The notes under the pieces were generated by a model, which had not been told where the DNA came from, searched no databases, and saw only the letters and a program-made list of their open reading frames with translations. Shown here piece by piece: positions 11,990-24,640 of a stretch of DNA of 64,000 nucleotides. Source of the DNA: Stomorhina lunata (lineage: Eukaryota; Arthropoda; Insecta; Diptera; Rhiniidae); the NCBI GenBank assembly GCA_933228675.1, contig OW121743.1:80176363-80240362 (forward strand). The letters are read 5' to 3'. The stretch's first letter is position 1, and each line of letters starts with the position of its first letter. A program made the translations under genes and the position numbers.

Positions 11990-14450
11990 TTCTTAATTAT
12001 TTTTAGAAAATTTTTCTAAAAAAATGTCTTATTTTTACACGAAGTTTTTGAAAATTTTTCTATAAAAATAAGGCATTTTAAAAAAATTTTCTATAAACAT
12101 ATGAAATTTTTGAAAAATTTCTTATGAAAATAATAAAATTTCTTATGAAAATAAGAAATTTTAAAACAATGTTCTATAAAAATAAGAAATTTAAAAAAAA
12201 TCGTACAAAAATAAGAAATTTTTAAAAAATTTCCTATAAAAAAATAAATTTTTAAAAAATTTCCTATAAAAAATAAGAAACTTTAAAAAAAATTCCTATA
12301 AAAATTAAGAAATTTTTGAAAAATTTCCCATAAAAATAGGAAGTTTTTTTAAAATTTCCTGTAAAAATAAGACATTTTTGAAAAATTTCCTATAAAAATA
12401 AGAAATTTTTTGAAAATTTCCTGTAAAAATAAGAAATTTTTTAAAAATTCCCTATAAAAATAAGAAATTTTTGAAAAGTTTCCTATAAAAATAGAAAATT
12501 TTTGAAAATTTCTTATAAAAATAAGGAATTTTTGAAAAATTTTCATAATGATGAGATATTTTTGAAAAAATTGCTATAAAAACAAGCAATTTTTGAAAAA
12601 TTTTCTATAAAACGGAAAAATATTTTTGTAAAATTTCCCATAAAACTAAGAAATTTTTGAAAAATTTGGTATAAAAATAAGACATTTTTTGAAAAATTTC
12701 CTATAAAAATATGAAATTTTTGAAAAATTTCCTATAAAAATAAGAAATTTTTTGAAAATTTCCTATAAAAATAAGAAATTTTTGAAAAATTTCCTATAAA
12801 AACAAGAAATTTGTGGAAAATTTCCTATAAAAGTTTGAAATTTTTGGAAAATTTCCTATAAAAATAAGAAATTTTTGAAAAATTTCCTTTAAAAATAAGA
12901 AATTTTTGAAAAATATCCTATAAAAATAAGAAATTTTTGAAAAATTTCCTATAAAAATAAGAAATTTTTGAAAAATTTCCTATAAAAATAAGAAATTTTT
13001 GAAAAATTTCCTATAAAAATAAGAAATTTTTGAAAAATTTCCTATAAAAATAAGTAATTTTTAAAAAAATTTCCTATAAAAATAAGAAATTTTTGAAAAT
13101 TTTCCTATGCAAATAAGAATATTTTGAAAAAATTCGTATAAAACTTAGAAATTTTTCAAAAATTTATCATGAAAATAAAAAATTTTTAAAAATTTTCTTA
13201 TAAATATAAGAAATTTTTGAAAAATTTCTTATAAAAATAAGAAATTTTTGAAAAATTTCCTTTAAAAATAAGAAATTTTGAAAAAATTTAATATAAAAAT
13301 AAGAAATTTTTGAAAAATTTACTATAAAAATAAGAAATTTCCAAAAAAAAAAGAAATTTTTGAAAAATTTCCTATACAAATAAGAAATTTTTGAAAACTT
13401 TCCTAAAAAAATAAAAAATTAAAAAAAATCCTCTAAAAATAAGAAATTTTTGCAAAATTTTCTTTACAAATAAGAAATTTTTGAAAAATTTTCTATACAA
13501 CTAAGAAAATTTTCCAAGAATTTGCTATCAAAATAAGAAATATTTAAAAATATTGCTATAAAAATGAGAAATTTTTGAAAAATTTTCATATAAAAATAAG
13601 AAATTTTTGAAAAATTTCCTATAAAGATAAGAAATTTTTGAAAAATTTCCTATAAAAATAAGAAATTTTTGAAAAATTTCCTATAAAAATGAGAATTTTT
13701 TGAAAAATGTTCTATAAAAATAAGAAATTTTTGAAAAATTTCCTATAAAAATAAGAAATTTTTGAAAAATTTCCTATGAAAATAAGAAATTTTTTGAAAA
13801 ATTTCCTATAAAAATAAGAAATTTTTGAAAAATTTCCCATAAAAATAAGAAATTTTGGAAAATTTCCTATAAAAATAAATTTTTGAAAAATGTCTTATTA
13901 AAATAAGAAATTTTTGAAAAATTTCCTATAAAAATAAGAAATTTTTGAAAAATTTCCTATAAAAAAAGAAATTTTTGAAAAATTTCCTATAAATAAGAAA
14001 TTTTTGAAAAATTTTCTATAAAAATAAGAAATTTTTGAAAAATTTCCTATAAAAATAAGAAACTTTTGAAAAATTTCCTAAAAAAATAAGAAAATTTTGA
14101 AAAATTTCCTATAAAAAAAGAAATTTTTAAAAAAATTTCCTATAAATAAGAAATTTTTGAAAAATTTTCTATAAAAATAAGAAATTTTTGAAAAATTTCC
14201 TATAAAAATAAGAAACTTTTGAAAAATTTCCTAAAAAAATAAGAAATTTTTGAAAAATTTCCTATAAAAATAAGAAATTGAAAAATTTCTTATAAAGATA
14301 AAAAATTTTTGAAAAATTTCCCATAAAACATTCTTTAAAAATTTCCTTTAAAAGTTTTTTATAATTTCCTGTAAAAATAAGACATTATTGAAAAATTTCC
14401 TATAAAAAGAAGAAATGTTTGAAAAATTTCCTAAAAATTAACTTCCTATA
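11990..14450 (-). repeat. 31-bp satellite array, reverse
   Basis: About 75-80 copies of the same 31-bp unit in reverse orientation, readable as CTATAAAAATAAGAAATTT plus TTGAAAAATTTC. Copies between about 12700 and 14280 are more uniform than those at the left edge. Phe/Lys-rich open frames inside are repeat artefacts. Confidence 0.96.
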
Positions 14451-14770
14451 AAGATAAATTAATAAAATTAAGCTTAATAATAAAGTTGTGCATCATTAAA
14501 ACAAAATAATGTCAAACTTTTACAATTAAATAATCTTAGATCCTTTTTGGTTGACAGCTCTAATTAAGAATTTAAATACTTAAGAAAATTTTCAATTTAA
14601 AAATAGTAAAAGTAAAACCATTTATAATCAGTTTATACGAAACTTTCAAAAACTTATCCCATTATTTGCTTAAAAATTTAACACATTTATATAAATCTTA
14701 TAAAAGAAATCAGTAGCTGCTTGCGCAATTTAATAAATCTATTTAAATTAAATACTTTTCAAAATGTTCC

Positions 14771-14905
14771 TCAATTCTTATCCAACACTCGAAGACACAA
14801 CTTAAGAGTCAGGTAAATAAGTACATTCACAGCCAATACAATCAATACAATCAAACCCGGTGCTATTGTAAAGGCAAATTTATATGCCGAGACCTTTTGA
14901 TATGT
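14771..14905 (-). CDS. Possible terminal exon encoding one membrane segment
   Basis: This is a putative last coding exon of 44 codons plus stop. Reading from 14905 down, the intron side ends in TTTCTACTAG, a good acceptor, and the frame starts at phase 0 with Thr-Tyr-Gln-Lys. A hydrophobic run follows (residues about 10-34, containing APGLIVLIVLAVNVLIYL), then LKLCLRVLDKN and TGA. That is the layout of a C-terminal transmembrane helix with a short basic tail. Local base composition is less AT-rich than its neighbours. I do not recognise the family. It does not splice in frame to the stargazin-like exon 2, because joining there gives a stop within nine codons. No convincing upstream exon was found, so chance remains possible. 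Confidence 0.3.
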   Translation of the reverse strand, partial: TYQKVSAYKFAFTIAPGLIVLIVLAVNVLIYLTLKLCLRVLDKN

Positions 14906-15454
14906 CTAGTAGAAAGTTATAACCAGTGACTACTCACTATCCCAAACGCCAGTTCAATTCAATTTTGTTGTAGTTCCACAAAAGTATAGAGCAATAAAAA
15001 CGATATAAAAATAAATAAAAACCATTTACAAAAAGTGAAAAGTGAGAAAAAGTGAAAATAAAATAAAACGGCAAATATTTTCTATACTAAGTTATGCTAA
15101 TAGGCAGGCACTGTGGAAACTACTTAGTTCCGTTAACAGTTTCCGTTTCCTTTTTATTGTGAAGGACACAATTTGCTTAATATATAAATTTGCTTATACA
15201 CAGACAAACGGCAAACTTTGCTATAACCTGTTTTAAAATACATTTACAAATTGTTAATGACGATTACGTTGGGTTATGTCGAGTTGTGGATGTTGAGCGG
15301 TTGTAAGCGAATATGTTGAATGTCATTATTATGATGACAAAGAATTTAACACGATAACTGTCAAGAGTATGTATATTTCTTTATTACTCGGGTTATTTAA
15401 CACCTTTATGCAATTTAAATTCATAAGAAATTGCGGACATTGGGATAGTTCGGT
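14906..15454. other. Unique spacer between two satellite arrays
   Basis: No gene is supported apart from the possible exon just to its left. The sequence is unique and AT-rich. Short frames on both strands lack recognisable domains or splice support. Confidence 0.4.
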
Positions 15455-18060
15455 ATAAAATAAGGAAATTTTCCAAAAATTTCTTATTTTTATAAGTAAT
15501 TTTTCAAAAATTTCTTAATTTCATAAGAAATTTTTCAAAAATTTCTACTCTTCACAAAAATTAAAAAAAATTTTTTTTATTTTTATAGGAATTTTTTCAA
15601 ATTTTTTTTATTTTAATAGAAAATTTTTTTTAACAATTTCTTATTTTTATAGGGAATTGTTGAAAAATGTTATAATTTATATAGGAAATTTTTCAAAAAT
15701 TTTTAGTTTTATAAGAAATTTTTAAAAAATTTAATATTTTTATAGGATATTTTTCCAAAATTTCTTATTTTTATAGGAAATTTTTAAAAAATTTAATATT
15801 TTTATAGGATATTTTTCCAAAATTTCTTATTTTTATAGGAAATTTTTCAAAAATTTTTTTATTTTTATAGGAAATTTTTCAAAAATTTCTTATTTTTATA
15901 GGAAATTTTTCAAAATTTTTTCTTATTTTTTTCAGGAAATTTTTAAAAACATTTTTTACTTTTATATGAAATTTTTCAAAAATTTCTTATTTTTATAGGA
16001 AATTTTTAAGAAATTTCTTATTTTTATAAGAAAATTTTTCAAAAATTTCTAATTTTTGTAGGAAATTTTCAAAAATTTTTTATTTTTATAGGAAATTTCT
16101 TAAACATTTTTTACTTTTATATGAAATTTTTCAATGATTTCTAATTTTTATTGGAAATTTTTATATTTTTATAGGAAATTTTTCACAAGTTTCTTAGTTT
16201 TATAGGAAAGTTTTCAAAAATTTCTTATATTTTAAGGAAATTTTGCAAATTTTTGTTGTTTTTTTTAATTTCTTATTTTATTAGGAAATTTTTCAAAAAT
16301 ATCTTATTTGGATAGGAAATTTTTCAAAACTTTCTTTTTTTTATTGGAAATTTTTGACAAAATTTCTTGTTTTTATAGGAAATTTTTCAAAAATTTCTTA
16401 TTTTTATATAGAAAACTTTTCAAAAAATTTTTTTTTTTTTATAGAAAATTTTTCAAAAGTTTCTTATTTTTATAGAAAATATTTAAAAAAATTATAATTT
16501 TAATATAAAATTTTTCAACAATTTCTTATTTTTATAGGAAATTTTTAAAAAATTTCTAATATTTAAAGGAAAATTTTCAAAGATTTCTTCAAAAACTTCT
16601 TATTTTGATAGGAAATTTTTAAAACTTTGTTATGTTTATGGGAAATTTTTCAAAAATTTCTTATTTTTATAGGAAATTTTTTAAAAATTTCTTATTTTCA
16701 AAAACATATTATTTTTATAGGAAATTTTTTAAAAATTTCTTATTTATATAGGAAATTTTTCAAAAATTTCTTATTTTTATAGGAATTATTGCAAAAATAT
16801 CTTAGTTTTATAGGAAATTTTTCAAAAATTACTTATTTTTTTTAGGAAATTTTTCAAAAATTACTTATTTTTAAAGGAAATTTTTAAAAATCTTCTTATG
16901 TTTTTTTAAGAAATTTTTCAATAATTTGTTATTTTTATAGGAAATTTTGCAAAAATTTGTTTTTTTTATAGGAAATTTTTTAAAATGTTTTATTTTTATA
17001 GAAAACTTTTCAAACAAATTTTTTTTTTATAGAAAATTTTTCAAAAGTTTCTTATTTTTATAGAAAATATTTAAAAAAATCATAATTTTAATATAAAATT
17101 TTTCAACAATTTCTAATTTTTATAGGAAATTTTTAAAAAATTTCTAATTTTTAAAGGAAAATTTTCAAAGATTTCTTATAAATAAAATAAATTTTGCAAA
17201 AATTTATTAGTTTTATTGGAAATTTTTCAAAAACTTCTTATTTTGATAGGAAATTTTTAAAACTTTGTTATGTTTATGGGAAATTTTTCAAAAATTTCTT
17301 ATTTTTATAGGAAATTTTTTAAAAATTTCTTATTTTCAAAAACTTATTATTTTTATAGGAAATTTTAAAAAAATTTTTTATTTATATAAGAAATTTTTCA
17401 AAAATTTCTTATTTTTATAGGAAATATTGCAAAAATGTCTTAGTTTTATAGGAAATTTTTCAAAAATTACTTATTTTTTTTAGGAAATTTTTCAAAAATT
17501 ACTTATTTTTATAGGAAATTTATAAAAATTTTCTTATATTTTTTAGGAAATTTTTCAATAATTTGTTATTTTTATAGGAAATTTTGCAAAAATTTGTTTT
17601 TTTTTATAGGAAATTTTTCAAAATTTTCTTATTTGTATAGGAAATATTGCAAAAACTTCTTATTTTGATAGGAAATTTTTCAAAAATTACTTATTTTTTT
17701 TAGGAAATTTTTCAAAAATTACTTATTTTTATAGGAAATTTTTAAAAATTTTCTTATATTTTTTTAGGAAATTTTTCAGTAATGTTTTATTTTTATAGGA
17801 AATTTTTTCAAAAAAATTTTTTTTTTGGAATTTTTTCAAAAATTTCTTATTTTTATAGAAAATTTTTAAAAAATTTCTTATGTTAATATTACATTTTTTA
17901 AAATTGTCTTATTTATTTAAAGAAAATTATTCAAAAATTTCGTAGTTTTATAGGAAATTTTTTAAAATTTGTTTTTATAGGAAATTTTCTTATTTTTATA
18001 GGAAATTTTCTTATTTTTATATAAAATTTTTCAAAAATTTCTTATTTTATAGAAAAAAAT
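15455..18060 (+). repeat. 31-bp satellite array, forward, with higher-order copies
   Basis: About 80 diverged copies of the 31-bp unit in forward orientation. Blocks with the same set of variants recur. About 16407-16880 reappears at 16997-17520 with offsets of 590 growing to 638 bp, and part of it again after 17690. Whole blocks have therefore been duplicated after monomers diverged. Confidence 0.95.
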
Positions 18061-19194
18061 TTCTTAGCCTATATCTTAGTCAATGTGTCAGTCTAAGGCT
18101 TATTTTATATATGTCTTGGGATATATTTTAGCCTTTGTCAGTCGCAACATCCTGGTATTTTTTGTTATCTTTAATACACTGTGCACTGCACAGTGTGCAT
18201 CCTCCCTAGTCATCATGTAAAATTAAAGTGGGTGTTTATTTTTCTTTTCACTTCTGTGTTTCTCTTGATAATATACTTAAATATTAAATGTTGAAAACAT
18301 AATTCCATATCCTTCTGCATTTTTCCTTTTCCCCTTTTAGTCGTTCGTTATGTTCGGAAGCATTTTTTTTGGAAGATGAAGTAAGAACTTCATTGCATTC
18401 GCAAACTTCAAAATTAATTTTTATTTATGCTCCGGTATTTACCATGACTTGATTTTAATATTTTATTTTGCTAAAAACTCCTACAGAATTAAGCAGCAAA
18501 ACTATGAGGAATAACAACTAAATATTACATTTCAGTAGTTTGCTCAAATATGAATTGTTTTCAAGTAAAAAAATGCGAACTTTTTTCCAGTTTAATTTTG
18601 TTTGATTTGTTTTAATGTTTTTGCTTGTTTTCTACTCGTTTCCTCGAAAAGTTGTTACAAAAAGGACATCTAAGCAAAAAGGATGCAAGGAAAATGCAAA
18701 TGTATTTTTTTTTTGTTTGTTTGCAGTTTTTTTTTGTATCTAAGTTCATTTTTCTGATTACTTTTATGTAGATATTTTTCAAACAATATTTTAAATTAGA
18801 GACAAAAAAATGTTTTAAGTTTTTTCTTATTTGCTACAAAAGACAAGCAAAAAACTAAAATTCGAACATCCCAAATGTAAGCATATGAAAACTCAGATCC
18901 TAGTATGTCTAGATTAACATGTTTTGTTGCTGAATTTAAGGACTAAGCTTGAAGCCTGATGATGATGCAGTTGTAGAGCAAAACAATGTCTGTTACTTAA
19001 GCAAAGGAAAAACCTAAACTCTGTGATATTCTGACAAATTATCAAAATTAAAACACAAACAAAAATTCAATTATACAAATATCTAGAGAAATATTTTTTG
19101 TGTTTTTAGCATTTATGAGTTGTATTTTTCAGTTTAGATTCAAAGCCAGAAAAGAGGAATATAACATAATCTAGTACAAACTGTAACTAAAATG
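18061..19194. other. Spacer with relics of the 12-bp repeat, a palindrome and a micro-exon-like signal
   Basis: 18061-18160 contains eroded TCTTAGTC words and then CAACATCC, like the right flank of the 12-bp array at 9.2-10.06 kb. CACTGTGCACTGCACAGTG at 18177-18195 is palindromic except for its centre base. A strong plus-strand acceptor (TTTTCCCCTTTTAG) and a donor (GTAAGA) bracket 40 bases at 18341-18380. No coding gene can be assigned. Confidence 0.45.
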
Positions 19195-21440
19195 TATCAT
19201 TTCTAATATTTTATTTTAGGAAGTTTTTCAAAAATTCGTAATTTTTGTAAGTAATTTTCCAAATTTTTTATAGGAAATTTTTCTGTAATTTCTTATTTTT
19301 ATAGGAGATATTTAAAAAATTTCTTATTTTTATAGGAAATTGAAAAAAATTCTTATTTTTGTAGAAAATTTTTAAAAAATTTCTTATTTTTAAGGAAAAT
19401 TTTCAAAAACTTCCTTTTAATATATGATTTTTTTTTAAATTTCTTACTTTTATAAAAAAAAAGTTTTTTTAATTTTATAGAAAATTTTTCAAAAATTTCT
19501 TATTTTTAAAGGAAATTTTTCAAAAATTTCTTATTTTTATAGGAAATTTTTCAAAAATTTCTTATTTTTATAGGAAATTTTTCAAAAATTTATTACTTCT
19601 TTAGGAAATTATTCAAAAAATTCTTAATTTTATAGGAATATTTTCAAAAATTTCTTATTTTTGTAGGAAATTTTTCCAAAATTTCTTATTTTTGTAGGAA
19701 ATTTTTTTAAAAATTTCTTATATATATAGGAAATTTTTCAAAAATTTCTTATTTTTATATAAAATTTTTCAAAAATGTCTTTTTTATTATAAAAAAATTA
19801 TTTATTTCAATAGATAACTTTTTAAAAATGTCTTATTTTTATAGGAAATTTTTTCAAAATTTCTTATTTTTATAGCATTTTTTTAAATTTTCTTATATTT
19901 TTTTTTTAATTTTTCATTTTTATATAAAATTTTTCAAAAATTTCCTAACTTTATAGAAAAAATTTTCAAAATATCTTATTTTTGCAAGAAATTTTTTAAT
20001 AATTTCTTATTTTTTTTTATAAAATTCTTTAAAAATTTGTTATTTTTATAAAAATTTTTCTAAAAATTTTTTATTTTTTATAGGAAATTTTTTAAAAATT
20101 TCTTATTTTTTTTTTTAGGAAATTTTTCAAAAATTTCTTATTTTTTTTTAGGAAATTTTTCAAAAATTTCTTATTTTTTAGGAAATTTTTCAAAAATTTC
20201 TTATTTTTTAGGAAATTTTTCAAAAATTTCTTATTTTTTAGGAAATTTTTCAAAAATTTCTTATTTTTTAGGAAATTTTTCAAAAATTTCTTATTTTTAC
20301 AGAAAATTTTTCAAAAATTTCTTATTTTTATAGCAAATTATTCAATTTTTTTTTTCGTTTTTATAAGAAAATTTTCAGAATCTTCTTATATTTTTGGGAA
20401 ATTTTTAAAAAAATTCTTATTTTTATAGGAAATTTTTTAAAAATTTTTAATTTTTATAGGAAGTTTTTCAATAATTGCTTAATTTTTAAAAAATTTTTCA
20501 AAAAGTTTCTTATTTTTATAGGATTTTTTTTTAATTTCTTGTTTTTATGGCAAATTTTTAAAAAATGTCTTATTTTTATACGATATTTTCCAAACGTTTT
20601 TTAATTTGGAAGGAAATTTTTCAAAAAGTTCTATTTTTATAGGAAATCTTTCAAAAATTTCTTGTTTTTATAGGATTTTTTTTTAAATTTCTTATTTATA
20701 TAGGATTTTTTTTAATTTTCTTAGTTTTGTATAAAATTGCTCAAAAATTTCTTATTTGTAAAGGAAATTTTTCAAAAATTTCTTATTTTTATAGGAAATT
20801 TTTCAAAAATTTATTTTTTTTATAGGAACATTATTCAAAAATTTCTCTTTCTTACATGAATTTTTTTTTAATTTCTTATTTTTATAGGAAGTTTTAAAAA
20901 AAAATTTATTTTTATAGGAAATTTTTCAAAAATTTTTATTTTTATAGAAAATTTTTCAAAAATTTCTTGTTTGTAGGAAATTTATCAAAAATTTCTTATT
21001 TTTTTTTAGGAAATTTTTAAAAAATTACTTATTTATATAGGAAATTTTTTAAAATTTTCATATTTTTATAGAAAATTTTTGAAAAATTTTTTATTTTTAT
21101 ACCAATTTTTTTTTAATTGTTTTTAGTTATATAGAACAACTTTAAAAAATTTCTTATTTGAATTAGAATATTTTTCAAAAATTGTTTATTCTTATAGGAT
21201 TGTTTTTTTTTATAGGGAATTTCCCCTTTTATAGAATTTTTTTAAAATTTCTTATATTTATAGGAAATTATTAAAAAATTTATTATTTTTATAGGAAGTT
21301 TTTCAAATATTTCTTATTTTTGTAGGAAATTTTTCTAAAATTTCTTATTTTTATTGGAAATTTTTCAAAAATTTCTTATTTTTATTGGAAAATTTTCAAT
21401 AATTTCTTACTTTTATAGGGAATTTTTTTAAAAATGTTAT
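19195..21440 (+). repeat. 31-bp satellite array, forward
   Basis: Diverged forward copies of the 31-bp unit. A small homogeneous patch at about 20100-20300 carries a 30-bp variant with TTTTTTAGG in place of TTTTTATAGG, repeated five to six times almost perfectly. This marks a local recent amplification. Confidence 0.95.
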
Positions 21441-21788
21441 TTGTTTTTTGTCTGCTCAGTTAATTCAAATAATGAATTGAATTTCTAAAAAGCAAATTAA
21501 TGCTAAACATTCGTTTTAACACATTCAAAATTTGGCATAAGTAATCGAATTTAATTTTCAACTTATCACCAATCAGGGCCACATTTAGAGTATGAGTGAT
21601 TGATTTTTGTTCAAAGCATATCTATTATACGCAATCATCACTTATACAAACAAATGACTGTCATACGCAGCATAATTCACCCACAGACTGTGACTACAAA
21701 TAAACTTTTTTATTTATAATTGTTAAAGATAAAACAAATAAAAAAAGTTGAAAATGGAGATAGATAGAGACAATGAAATATTACTTAC

Positions 21789-21964
21789 CCTGTAATGTTG
21801 TACATATGATCCATAAACTTGATTTAGTGTAACGCGTAATGAAGGCACCATCATCCAGGACATTAAAGTTAGCGGTACCATTATACATGGTATTTGGCAA
21901 TTTCTCTTCGGTAAATAGCCACTGAGGTCCAGCTAAAGCTGCAATAACTATGGCCACAGAAATG
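21789..21964 (-). CDS. stg1: Stargazin-like protein, exon 2 (TM1 end and first extracellular loop)
   Basis: This internal exon of a claudin/CACNG-family membrane protein spans 176 bases. It is bounded by an acceptor (TTTCAG, minus strand, at 21965-21970) and a donor (GTAAGT at 21788-21783). The leading base completes a Ser codon begun in exon 1, and one G is left over at the 3' end. It encodes the second half of TM1 (ISVAIVIAALAGPQWL), a predicted extracellular segment with an N-glycosylation sequon (YNGTANF), and SSLWIIC. This matches the W and (G)LWxxC signature of the first extracellular loop of vertebrate CACNG/TARP proteins. By homology the protein would modulate glutamate receptors or calcium channels at the cell surface. 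Later exons with TM2-TM4 were not found here. The symbol is by resemblance to the fly stargazin-type gene. Confidence 0.72.
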
Positions 21965-21970
21965 CTGAAA

Positions 21971-22834
21971 TGCAGAAAACACACACAAACGTTTGTTATG
22001 TAAATAAATTGCAACAGAAACAGAGACATACATACATATATCAAACACATGGAAGGAACAAACATTTTAAAATACAGAGTTACTGTGATAAAAGAAGAGA
22101 TTAAAACACTTTTAAATACTTCTCATAGTTTCATCGTTAAGCAGGAAAATATGTGTATTCACAATCAACAGTAAACTAAAGTTAGTTATTGCTATTTGCT
22201 AAAATTCTGCCCTACAACTCATACAAATGTATTTTGAAACGAGTATGTATTTGCAACGCCAACACTAACACAAATAACTAAAAGCTACTGCTGCAACAAT
22301 AACAGCAACAACAACAACATAAATAACAAAACAACATGTAAAACTCAAGAGAAATTAAACAAAGCGTAACGGTTCTACAAACTCTGTCTAAATGTGTAGC
22401 ATAGTTTAAAGCGCCAGCAGAAAAAACATGAAAAAATGAAAAATAGCAGGAAAAAAGTAATAAAAACTACAAAACTGTGTTAGTGAGTAACTGTTACTTT
22501 CAGTTATTTTTTTCTTACTGCTTTGCTAGACTTGAACAAAGACAAACGCAGATATAAATATTCATACGAACATTTTAAATTAGTTAGAATTTTTGTTTGT
22601 TAGAAATATGTCATCTATTTTAACGTAAAGAGATACCTAAACGTACGCAATGTTGGTAAAATATTATGTTAAAGGATATTTTAAAATTCTTTGTTCCTCT
22701 AAATAAATGAAATCTAAAAATTAGAGCTGAATTAATTTTTAAAAGTATTAACTAACGTATAGTGGTGGACTAAAAGCCTTAATTTATGTAACCTACATTT
22801 GTACAAACAATAAGCTTCAGAAAACTTTCATACC
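21971..22834. other. Unique intronic DNA
   Basis: AT-rich sequence upstream of exon 2 with a short CAA/CAG-rich tract near 22290-22335. The open frame reading through the exon into this side has no supported start and is not the true N-terminus. No other feature is seen. Confidence 0.5.
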
Positions 22835-24640
22835 AAAAAAAGGAATTTTTGAAAAATTTCCTACAATAATCAAAAATTTTTAAAAAATATCTTACGAAAA
22901 TAAGAAATTTTTTAAAAATTTCCTATACAAAAAAGACAATATTTTTTTTAATATTAAGTAAAAATAAGACATTCTTTAAAAATTTCCTAAAAATTTTTTT
23001 TAAAAATATCCAATATCAAATTTTTTAAAAAATTTCATTAAAAAACATTAAAAATTTCTTGTTTTATATTTTTTTAAACTGCATATAAAAATAAAAAATT
23101 TTCTATGAAAATAAAATAATTAAAAAAAAAAATTCTTATAAATAAATTTTTGAAAAATTTCCTATAAAAAAATAAATTTTTAAAAATTTCCTAAAAAAAT
23201 AAGAAATTTTTGAAAAATTTTCTTTAAAAATAAGAAGTTTTTGAAAAATTTTCTATAAAAATAAGATAGTTTTTAAAAAGTTTTTATAGAAATAAGAAAT
23301 TTTTAAAAATTTTATTATAAAAATAAGCAATTTTTGAAAAATTTTTAATAAAACTAAGAAATTTTTTAAACAATTTCTATAAAAATAAAAAACTTTTGAA
23401 AAATTTCCTATAAAAATTAGAATTTTTTTAAAAATTTCCTATAAAAATAAGAAAATTTTAAAAATTTCCTATAAAAATAAGAAATTAAAAAAAAAAAAAA
23501 TTTTCAAAAATTTCCTAAAAAAATAAATTTTTGAAAAATTTCCTACAAAAAATAAATTAATATTTGAAAAATTTCCTAAAAAAAAAGAAGTTTTTTAAAA
23601 ATTTGCTATAAAAATAAGAAAATTTTCGTATAAAAAGAAATAATTTTTAAAAATTTTCTTTAAAAATAAGAAGTTTTTGAAAAATTTTCTATAAAAATAA
23701 GATAGTTTTTAAAAAGTTTTTATAGAAATAAGAAATTTTTTAAAAATTTTATTATAAAAATAAGCAATTTTTGAAAAATTTTTAATAAAACTAAGAAATT
23801 TTTTAACAATTTCTATAAAAATAAAAAACTTTTGAAAAATTTTCTATAAAAATTAGAAATTTTTAAAAAATTTCCTTTTAAAATAAGAAAATTTTAAAAA
23901 TTTCCTATAAAAATAAGAAATTAAAAAAAAAATTTTCAAAAATTTCCTAAAAAAATAAATTTCTGAAAAATTTCCTACAAAAAATAAATTAGTATTTGAA
24001 AAATTTCCTAAAACAAAGAAGTTTTTGAAAGATTTCCTATAAAAATAAGCAAATTTTAAAATTTTTCGCATAAAAAGAAGTAATTTTTAAAAATTTGCTA
24101 CAAAAATAAGAAATTATTGAAAACTTTCCTTTAAAAATAAGAAATTTTTGAATAATTTCCTACAAAAATATGACATTTTTGAAATTTTTCCTAATAAATA
24201 AGAAATTAAAAATGAAATCCTATAAAAAGCAAAAAAAAAAATTTAAATTTTCTATAAAAATAAGAAATTTTTGAAAATTTTCCGATAAAACTAAGAATTT
24301 TTTTCTATAAAAAAAGATGATTTTGAAAATTTTCCTATAAAAATAAGAAATTTTTGAAAAATTTTCTATAAAAATAAGTAATTAAAAAAAAAATTTGCAA
24401 TAAAAATAAGACATTTTTGAAAAGGTTTCCTATAAAAACAAGAAATTTTTAAAAATTTTCTATTAAGAAAAAGGAAATTTTTGAAAAATTTTCTTATAAT
24501 TATAAACAAAAATTCTACTAATAAGAAACCTTTGGAAAATTTTTAATAAAAATAAGAATTTTTTTAAAATTTCCTGTAAAAATAATAAATTTTTAAAAAA
24601 ATTCTATAAAAATAAGAAATGTTTGAAATTTATTTCTATA
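22835..24640 (-). repeat. 31-bp satellite array, reverse, strongly diverged
   Basis: Reverse copies of the 31-bp unit with many indels. The block at about 23214-23480 recurs at 23650-23916 with an offset of 436 bp (14 units plus 2), sharing the variants AAGATAGTTTTT and ATAAGCAATTTTT. This indicates duplication of a multi-unit block. Confidence 0.93.

Noticed and set aside
12349..13379. Phe/Lys/Ile-rich small frames in the satellite arrays (also near 20.1, 23.9, 40.0, 43.9 and 49.7 kb)
   Set aside because: The 31-bp unit shifts frame every copy and yields the same K-F-L-I peptides wherever it happens to stay open.
21965..22065. Methionine-initiated N-terminus extending exon 2 upstream
   Set aside because: The frame crosses a good splice acceptor (TTTCTGCATTTCAG). 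Joining to exon 1 restores TM1 in phase, so the upstream Met frame is intronic read-through.
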